A stretch of 64,000 nt of DNA, from the NCBI GenBank assembly GCA_964448135.1, contig CAYUVH010000006.1:248001-312000 (forward strand). Direction: 5' to 3'. This document shows positions 58,823 through 64,000 of the stretch, piece by piece (within the stretch, counting starts at the first letter, position 1; every line of letters begins with the position of its first letter). This stretch comes from CAYUVH01 sp964448135. GTDB lineage: Bacteria; Verrucomicrobiota; Verrucomicrobiia; Limisphaerales; UBA8199. A program made the position numbers and the translations under genes. The notes beneath the pieces are model-generated. The model saw only the letters and a list, made by a program, of their open reading frames with translations, did no database searches and was not told the DNA's origin.

Positions 58823-61432
58823 TTAGTCCAGGGGACGAATCTGCGGACCGTCGTCGTGGGACGGGCGATCCGGTTGTTCGCTGCGGTTGCCACCACGGTC
58901 GTTTCCATGATCGCTGACGCGCTCGTTGCCGCGGTCAGGACCACGCTGCTCATTGCCACGATCAGGACCGCGTTGTTCGTTGCCACGGTCGCCGCCGCTG
59001 CTGCGTTGGCCGCCCTGACCACCCTGACCACCGCGGTATCCGCCGCCGCCACCGCCACCGCCGCGATTTCCGCCGCGGTCACCACCACCACGACGATCTC
59101 CGCCGCCACCGGGCCGCGGTCCGCGGTCGCCACCACGGCGATCTCCGCCGCCGCCACCGCGAGCTTCACGGTAACCTCCGCGGTCACCACCCCGGTCGCC
59201 GCCGCGATCTCCGCCACGCTCGTCACGATAACCACCCCGGTCACCGCCAGATTCGCCGCCTTCGCCCGCGGGAGGAGCGGAGCCTTCGCCACCGCCTTCA
59301 GGCGAGCCGCCGCCCATTTCGGCGTCACGCTCGGCCATCGCGGCCCGGCGTGAAAGTTTCACGCGGCCCTTTTCGTCCACGCCCAGGCACTTGACCCAGA
59401 TTTCATCGCCCATCTTGACGATGTCTTCGGTCTGCTTGACGCGGAAGTTCGCGAGTTCGCTGATGTGCACCAGGCCGTCCTGGCCGGGCAGGAATTCGAC
59501 AAACGCGCCGAATTCCTTGATGGTGACAACCTTGCCACGATAGATCTTGCCGATTTCGGCCTCGGCGCTCATGCCCTGGATCGCGTCCTTGGCAATCTTC
59601 ATCCCTTCCGCCGAAACGGAGTAGATGTTCACCGTGCCATCGTCTTCGATGTTGATTTCGCAACCCGATTCCTCGACCAGGCGCTTGATGTTCTTGCCGC
59701 CGGGTCCGATCAGCGCGCCGATCTTCTCCGGGTTGATCTTCAAGGTCTCGATGCGCGGGGCGTACTTGCTGATTTCCTTGCGCGGCTCGGCGATGGTCTT
59801 CGCCATTTCCGCCAGGATGTGCAGGCGGGCGACGCGCGCCTTTTCGACGGCCTCGGCCATCAGGCTGTGCGGGATGCCCGGCAGCTTCAGGTCGAGCTGG
59901 AAGCCGGTGATGCCCTTCTCGGTGCCGGCGAGCTTGCAATCCATGTCGCAGAACGCGTCTTCCCAGCCGATGATGTCCGTGAGGAGCTTGTATTCGTCAA
60001 TCTTGTGGTCGTCACCGTAAATGGTGCAAATGCCCACGCTGATGCCGGCAACCGGGCGGGTCATCGGCACACCGGCGTCCAACAGGGCGAGGGTGCCGCC
60101 GCAAACGCTGGCCATCGAGGTGGAACCATTCGATTCCATGATCTCGCTGGTGACGCGCACCGCATACGGATACGTGGTGAGCGGAATCATCGGTTCGATG
60201 GAACGTTCCGCCAGGGCGCCGTGGCCGATTTCGCGGCGGCCGGGGCCGGAGATGCGGCCGGTTTCGCCGACGGAGAAATTCGGGAAGTTATAATGCAGGA
60301 TGAACTTCTTCTCGGTCTTGCCGCCGGTCCACGCGTCAAACTCCTGGGCGTCTTCGCCGGTGCCGAGGGTGACGAGCGTGATCGCCTGGGTCTCGCCGCG
60401 CTGGAACAGTGCCGAGCCGTGAGCGCGGGGCAGGATGCCCACTTCGCTGTAAATGGAACGAACGTCCTCCGTGCCGCGGCCGTCGAGGCGTTTCCCGTCC
60501 TTCATGATGAGCGCGCGAACACTTTCCTTCTGGATGTAGTAGAACGCGTCCTTGAGCACGAACTCGGTCACCTTCTCCGCGCCGAATTTCTCGACGAGCT
60601 TCTTGCCGATTTCCGAGGTCAGCGCGGCCACGGCGCCTTCGCGGGCCAGCTTGCCCGGCGTCAGCAACGCCGTCACCATGCGATTACCGGCGAGCGACTT
60701 GGCTTCCTTGAGAATTTCCTCGGGGACGATGTTCAGCACGAGTTCGCGCTTCTTCTTGCCGCCCTTGGCGGCGAGTTCCTTCTGCGCCGCGATGAACGGC
60801 TGGATGGCTTCCTGCGCGAACTTCAGCGCGGCGTTGAAATCGGCTTCGGTGATTTCCTTCGCGGCGCCTTCATACATGACCACGTCGTTTTCGTTGCCGA
60901 CGTAAACCAGGTCGAGGTCGCTGTCCACCATCTCCTGGTGGGTGGGATTGGCGATGAACTTGCCGTTCACGCGGCCGACGCGCAACGCGCCGAGCGGACC
61001 GGCCCAGGGAATGTCGCTGACCATCAGCGCCGCCGAGGCGCCGTTGAGGGCGAGCATATCGGGATCGTTCTCGCCATCCGCGCTCAGGACGATGCATTGA
61101 ACCTGGACTTCATTGTACCAGCCCTTCGGAAAGAGCGGGCGGATGGGACGATCAATCAGGCGGCAGGTGAGAATTTCCTTCTCGGTCGGCCGGCCTTCGC
61201 GCTTGAAGTAACCGCCCGGGAACTTGCCCGCGGCGGCGGCTTTTTCGCGATAATCAACGGTGAGCGGGAAGAAATCCTGGCCGGGCTTGGCTTTGGGCGC
61301 GCCTACGGCGGCAATAATGACGATCGTTTCGCCCATTTGGACCGTCACGGCACCGTCGGCTTGCTTGGCGATTTTCCCTGATTCGACGGTTATCTGCTTG
61401 TCCCCGATGAGGGCACTGATTTTCTCTGGCAT
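58823..61432 (-). CDS. pnp: polynucleotide phosphorylase with long RGG/Gly-rich tail
   Basis: 869 residues. Two RNase PH domains (about 1-220 and 310-550), KH (about 555-615, IGALIGPGGKNIKRLVEESG) and S1 (about 620-690, YRGKVVTIKEFGAFVEFLPG) give a standard PNPase core. From about residue 705 the protein continues with about 165 residues of Gly, Arg and Asp repeats (GGDRGGYRDERGGDRGG, later PDRGNEQRG repeats). Family members usually end shortly after S1. RGG tails bind RNA and drive condensation in other proteins; the same is possible here. Role: phosphorolytic 3'-5' RNA decay and tailing. It is co-transcribed after rpsO, the classical arrangement. Confidence 0.95.
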   Translation of the reverse strand: MPEKISALIGDKQITVESGKIAKQADGAVTVQMGETIVIIAAVGAPKAKPGQDFFPLTVDYREKAAAAGKFPGGYFKREGRPTEKEILTCRLIDRPIRPLFPKGWYNEVQVQCIVLSADGENDPDMLALNGASAALMVSDIPWAGPLGALRVGRVNGKFIANPTHQEMVDSDLDLVYVGNENDVVMYEGAAKEITEADFNAALKFAQEAIQPFIAAQKELAAKGGKKKRELVLNIVPEEILKEAKSLAGNRMVTALLTPGKLAREGAVAALTSEIGKKLVEKFGAEKVTEFVLKDAFYYIQKESVRALIMKDGKRLDGRGTEDVRSIYSEVGILPRAHGSALFQRGETQAITLVTLGTGEDAQEFDAWTGGKTEKKFILHYNFPNFSVGETGRISGPGRREIGHGALAERSIEPMIPLTTYPYAVRVTSEIMESNGSTSMASVCGGTLALLDAGVPMTRPVAGISVGICTIYGDDHKIDEYKLLTDIIGWEDAFCDMDCKLAGTEKGITGFQLDLKLPGIPHSLMAEAVEKARVARLHILAEMAKTIAEPRKEISKYAPRIETLKINPEKIGALIGPGGKNIKRLVEESGCEINIEDDGTVNIYSVSAEGMKIAKDAIQGMSAEAEIGKIYRGKVVTIKEFGAFVEFLPGQDGLVHISELANFRVKQTEDIVKMGDEIWVKCLGVDEKGRVKLSRRAAMAERDAEMGGGSPEGGGEGSAPPAGEGGESGGDRGGYRDERGGDRGGDRGGDRGGYREARGGGGGDRRGGDRGPRPGGGGDRRGGGDRGGNRGGGGGGGGYRGGQGGQGGQRSSGGDRGNEQRGPDRGNEQRGPDRGNERVSDHGNDRGGNRSEQPDRPSHDDGPQIRPLD

Positions 61433-61648
61433 AACATGCTGAGGCCACCACTGCCGCCGGGAAACTTCAGTGAACTCCGAAAACTCTCGGAGCTGAACGA
61501 AATCACCCGCTGCAGCGGAGACCTTTTCTTTTTACGCGAGGGTTAAGCGGAGAACCGGGCCGTTCGCGTTTGCCAGCACGGTTCAGAAATCCTTCCGGGA
61601 GGCGCGTCACCGCGCCCGCCCGGGCGCGAACCGACGCCTGGACCGGGG

Positions 61649-61906
61649 TTACTTCCGAAGCTTTAGCTTCTTTGTAACCGTCTGATAGCGACTGACATCC
61701 GTCACCTGGAGATAATCCAACAAACGGCGGCGCTGGCCGACCATGACCAGCAACCCGCGGCGGGAGCTATGGTCCTTCTTGTTGGTCTGCAAGTGCTCGG
61801 TAAGGTGGTTGATCCGCTGCGTCAAAAGCGCGATCTGGACGTCGGCGGAGCCGGTATCCTTCTCGTGCAGCTTGAAATCTGTAATCGTCTTCGTCTTTGC
61901 TTCCAT
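61649..61906 (-). CDS. rpsO: ribosomal protein S15
   Basis: 85 residues, four helices. DTGSADVQIALLTQRINHLT and HSSRRGLLVMVGQRRRLLDY are the rRNA-binding hallmarks (His, Ser-Ser-Arg-Arg). S15 binds the 16S rRNA central domain. It precedes pnp on the same strand with a 216-bp gap, as in many bacteria. Confidence 0.97.
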   Translation of the reverse strand: MEAKTKTITDFKLHEKDTGSADVQIALLTQRINHLTEHLQTNKKDHSSRRGLLVMVGQRRRLLDYLQVTDVSRYQTVTKKLKLRK

Positions 61907-62320
61907 ACTATCTGTCAGCCCACTGGGGGTCGCTATTCGGCTACTTGAATTTTAAAAACTAATACTAGCTGGGTTTCACCAGGGGTGTAAAGCCTTATTC
62001 CGGCTCAAAAACAGCCAGCCGCGCCCTCACACTTTTCGGCCTCGACGCCCCCCGACCGCCTTTCCCTCCACTCCTAATCCTACTCTTAATCCTAATCCCG
62101 ACCCCGCCATCCACTACATCACAACCAGCCTGTCACCGACCTGTAACCGGCCTGTTACCGGGTTTGTTACCGGGTCCATGCCACTTTTGATCAATGTTTT
62201 CAGGGGTTGTTACCGTGTTACCGGGTTTCCAGGGGATATACACCCCCCGTATAGAAATTCCTCGCCTCCGAGCCCCACCGCCTCCAAAATCCGCCCGAAC
62301 CGGGGTCAACCCGCTTCCCG
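61907..62320. other. gap upstream of purS and rpsO, short repeats only
   Basis: The 62080-62235 stretch has a degenerate run of TGTTACCGGG/TGTAACCGG units (about 10-12 bp) in direct orientation. At 62070-62100 there are CCTAATCCTACTCTTAATCC repeats. No gene supported. The rpsO promoter and the purS promoter must both lie here. Confidence 0.6.
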
Positions 62321-62560
62321 ATGAAAGCAAAGATCATTATCACGCCAAAAAAGGCCGTTCTCGATCCCCAGGGCAAAACCGTCCAAACCGCCCTCGCGCA
62401 TATGGGTTTCACCGGGGTGGGTGATGTCCACGTCGGCAAATACCTCGAAGTCGAACTCACCGGCTCCGACCGCGAAGCCACCAAAAAGCAGGTGGACGAT
62501 GCTTGCCGGCGCTTGCTCAGCAACCCGGTCATCGAAGACTACCGCTTCGAATTGGAGTAA
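62321..62560 (+). CDS. purS: phosphoribosylformylglycinamidine synthase subunit PurS
   Basis: 79 residues, one alpha/beta domain: KIIITPKKAVLDPQGKTVQT, VGDVHVGKYLEVELTGSD and the LLSNPVIEDYRFELE C-terminus. PurS links PurL and PurQ in the FGAM synthase complex of purine synthesis. PurQ follows 9 bp downstream. PurL is not in the window. Confidence 0.93.
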   Translation: MKAKIIITPKKAVLDPQGKTVQTALAHMGFTGVGDVHVGKYLEVELTGSDREATKKQVDDACRRLLSNPVIEDYRFELE

Positions 62561-62569
62561 GTTGTCCCG

Positions 62570-63322
62570 ATGAACTTCGCGGTGCTTCAATTTCCCGGTT
62601 CGAATTGCGACCAGGACGTCGTCCACGTCCTGCGCAACGTCCTTGGCCACTCCGTCCGCCTACTCTGGCACAAGGAAGCCTCGCTCGGCGACGCCCAGGC
62701 CGTGATCGTCCCCGGCGGCTTCAGCTACGGCGATTACCTGCGCACCGGCGCCATCGCCCGCTTCAGCCCCGTGATGCAAGCCGTCCAAGCCTTCGCCGCC
62801 CAGGGCGGACCCGTGCTCGGTATCTGCAACGGCTTTCAAATTCTCTGCGAAGCCGGCCTGCTGCCCGGCGCCTTGATCCGTAATCGTTCCCTGCAATTCC
62901 GCTGTGAAAGCGTCTTCCTGAAAACGGTGACGCCCGACTCCCCGTTCACCAACAAGATCCCCTCCGACAAATACCTCCGCCTCCCCATCGCCCACGGCGA
63001 AGGTTGTTTCTTCGCCGACGAAGACACCCTGGCAAAACTCAAATCCAACAACCAGATCCTCTGGCGTTACGTGAACGAGCGCGGCGAAACCGCCGACACC
63101 GCCAATCCCAACGGCTCCCTCGATCACATCGCCGGCATCTGCAACCAAGCCCGCAACGTCGCCGGCCTGATGCCCCACCCCGAGCGCGCGAGCGAAACCA
63201 TTCTCGGCTGCACGGATGGCCGGTTGATTTTCGAGAGCTTGATTTCGTGGCTGGAGAAACGCTCGCCTGAAAAGGCGACGGTGGCTGAAGAGAAGCGCGA
63301 GTTGGCGGCCGCGAGTTCCTAA
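62570..63322 (+). CDS. purQ: phosphoribosylformylglycinamidine synthase subunit PurQ
   Basis: 250 residues, class I glutamine amidotransferase. Catalytic Cys in VLGICNGFQILCEAGLLPGA, and His-Glu in GLMPHPERASE; N-terminal VLQFPGSNCDQDVVHVLRNV is typical PurQ. It supplies ammonia from glutamine to PurL. ATG 62570 stands 9 bp after purS, so the two are co-transcribed. Confidence 0.95.
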   Translation: MNFAVLQFPGSNCDQDVVHVLRNVLGHSVRLLWHKEASLGDAQAVIVPGGFSYGDYLRTGAIARFSPVMQAVQAFAAQGGPVLGICNGFQILCEAGLLPGALIRNRSLQFRCESVFLKTVTPDSPFTNKIPSDKYLRLPIAHGEGCFFADEDTLAKLKSNNQILWRYVNERGETADTANPNGSLDHIAGICNQARNVAGLMPHPERASETILGCTDGRLIFESLISWLEKRSPEKATVAEEKRELAAASS

Positions 63323-63337
63323 AGCGGAGGCCGTTGC

Positions 63338-63916
63338 GTGGCGAAGAAGACCATTGCAATTCTGCTGTTCGACGAAGTTGAGGTCCTCGATTTTGGCGGT
63401 CCTTATGAGGTGTTTGCCGCGTCCCGCGATGAATCGGACCAGCCGTATTGCCAGGTTTTCACCGTCGCCGCACGGCCGGAGGTAAAGTGCTACGGCGGGT
63501 TGCGGGTGCTGGCGGACTTCGATTTTCAGAACTGTCCGGCGTTTGATGTTTTGATCGTCCCCGGCGGCCCGGGAGCGCGGTTGGAAATCGAGAAGCAGGC
63601 GTCGGCCATCCGGTTCATTCAGGAACGCGCCGCGCAGGGGAAATTGATCGCGTCGGTCTGCACGGGCTCCTACTTGCTCGCGCTCGCAGGTTTGCTGGAC
63701 GGACAACGCGCGACGACCCACACCGCCCGGCTTGCGGATTTTGCGGCCCGGTTTCCGGCCATCAAAGTCGTCAAAGAAAAGGTCGTGGACGGAGCTCAGG
63801 TAATGACTGCGGGTGGCGTAAGCTCAGGCATAGACCTGGCACTGTTCCTTCTCGAACGGTGGTTCGGTCCTGATGCCCGGCGCCGCGAGGCGGTTCGATT
63901 AGATGGACCCTGGTAA
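63338..63916 (+). CDS. DJ-1/PfpI family protein (class I GATase-like)
   Basis: 192 residues from GTG 63338. AILLFDEVEVLDFGGPYEVF, the nucleophile-elbow SVCTGSYLLALAGLLDG with Cys, and TAGGVSSGIDLALFLLERWF fit the isonitrile-hydratase/AraC-associated branch of the DJ-1/PfpI family. The protein lacks a DNA-binding domain. Reaction not determined. It starts 15 bp after purQ on the same strand, so it may be carried on the same transcript without a metabolic link. Confidence 0.88.
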   Translation: MAKKTIAILLFDEVEVLDFGGPYEVFAASRDESDQPYCQVFTVAARPEVKCYGGLRVLADFDFQNCPAFDVLIVPGGPGARLEIEKQASAIRFIQERAAQGKLIASVCTGSYLLALAGLLDGQRATTHTARLADFAARFPAIKVVKEKVVDGAQVMTAGGVSSGIDLALFLLERWFGPDARRREAVRLDGPW

Positions 63917-63949
63917 AGCTAGCCTCCCGAACAAGGGTCTCACCTGATC

Positions 63950-64000
63950 TGAGGGCCAAAGGCCCGGCGCCATACCAGCCTGGGCCGAAGGCCCAGGAAC
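63950..64000. repeat. REP-like double hairpin, copy 2 (51 bp)
   Basis: The last 51 bases repeat the 43890-43940 element with few changes: TGAGGGCCAAAGGCCCG, then CCTGGGCC...GGCCCAGGAAC. The element may continue past the window edge. Confidence 0.9.

Noticed and set aside
1..64000. CRISPR arrays
   Set aside because: No set of identical direct repeats with equal-length unique spacers was seen; the periodic repeats have no spacers.
1..64000. Integron integrase gene
   Set aside because: No tyrosine-recombinase R-H-R-Y pattern was found in any plausible gene of the window, so the cassette clusters are called integrase-less.
1..64000. rRNA or tRNA genes
   Set aside because: I saw no tRNA cloverleaf or rRNA sequence; a covariance search could still find a tRNA I missed.

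Overview
The window looks like a chromosomal segment of a free-living Verrucomicrobium, most likely of the Pedosphaera/Limisphaerales kind. The basis is the family content: prepilin-like proteins with an H-X9-DG C-terminus, large exported LamG/Ig-like proteins, a PEP-CTERM fragment, a sigma-70 factor fused to a membrane/coiled-coil tail, TMTC-like TPR membrane proteins, and many short palindromic repeats between (and sometimes inside) genes. The taxonomy is inferred from gene families, not from a marker search. Most of the window is GC-rich; AT-rich islets at about 5.9-7.7 kb, 20.6-20.8 kb and 40.77-40.86 kb stand out.

Layout. 0-5.7 kb: end of an H-X9-DG protein, a DUF47/PhoU-like protein, an exported phosphatase-superfamily enzyme, and a glycosyltransferase fused to a PHP phosphoesterase. 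5.7-12.1 kb: accessory region with two unrecognised membrane proteins, a PEP-CTERM remnant, and a solitary phage terminase pair whose large subunit carries a repeat-derived insertion. 12.1-19.3 kb: two paralogous exported LamG/Ig proteins facing an ABC-2-type permease. 19.3-22.2 kb: a scar region with two MITE-like repeats, an 11-bp-period repeat, a permease/slyX chimeric pseudogene, a lone AAA+ ATPase and slyX. 22.3-24.3 kb: an integrase-less cluster of integron-type gene cassettes. 24.4-34.1 kb: methylmalonate-semialdehyde dehydrogenase, a cupin, a conserved protein of unknown function, a TMTC-like TPR protein, a pseudopilin, an NDP-sugar epimerase and a cell-wall amidase. 34.3-40.5 kb: a 2058-residue exported GH81-type beta-1,3-glucanase. 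40.8-49.2 kb: Fic protein, UbiX/UbiA pair, an rbs-type sugar ABC operon and the sigma-factor fusion. 49.2-50.9 kb: a second integrase-less cassette cluster. 51-58.6 kb: a Ser/Thr kinase ending in an M23-like domain, a class C serine hydrolase, a BNR-repeat protein, a GH57 enzyme and a cytochrome P460 remnant. 58.8-63.9 kb: rpsO-pnp, purS-purQ and a DJ-1/PfpI protein.

The most interesting structure is the pair of cassette clusters 26 kb apart. Both are read on the minus strand and contain attC-like sites (RYYYAAC ... GTTRRRY with an imperfect inverted repeat between). Each is headed by the same leader: an inverted repeat with 11-bp arms and an 8-bp spacer, exactly 2 bp from the first cassette core site, followed by a second conserved block. 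No integrase gene is visible in the window. The leader may be an attI-like or other tyrosine-recombinase site, or a shared promoter/operator; I do not recognise it.

Functionally the ordinary genes point to a polysaccharide-degrading heterotroph (GH81, GH57, LamG proteins, sugar ABC importer) with a type IV pilin/pseudopilin-rich envelope. The repeats show heavy intragenomic dispersal: at least seven palindromic or dispersed families occur here, two of them inserted in frame in protein-coding genes.
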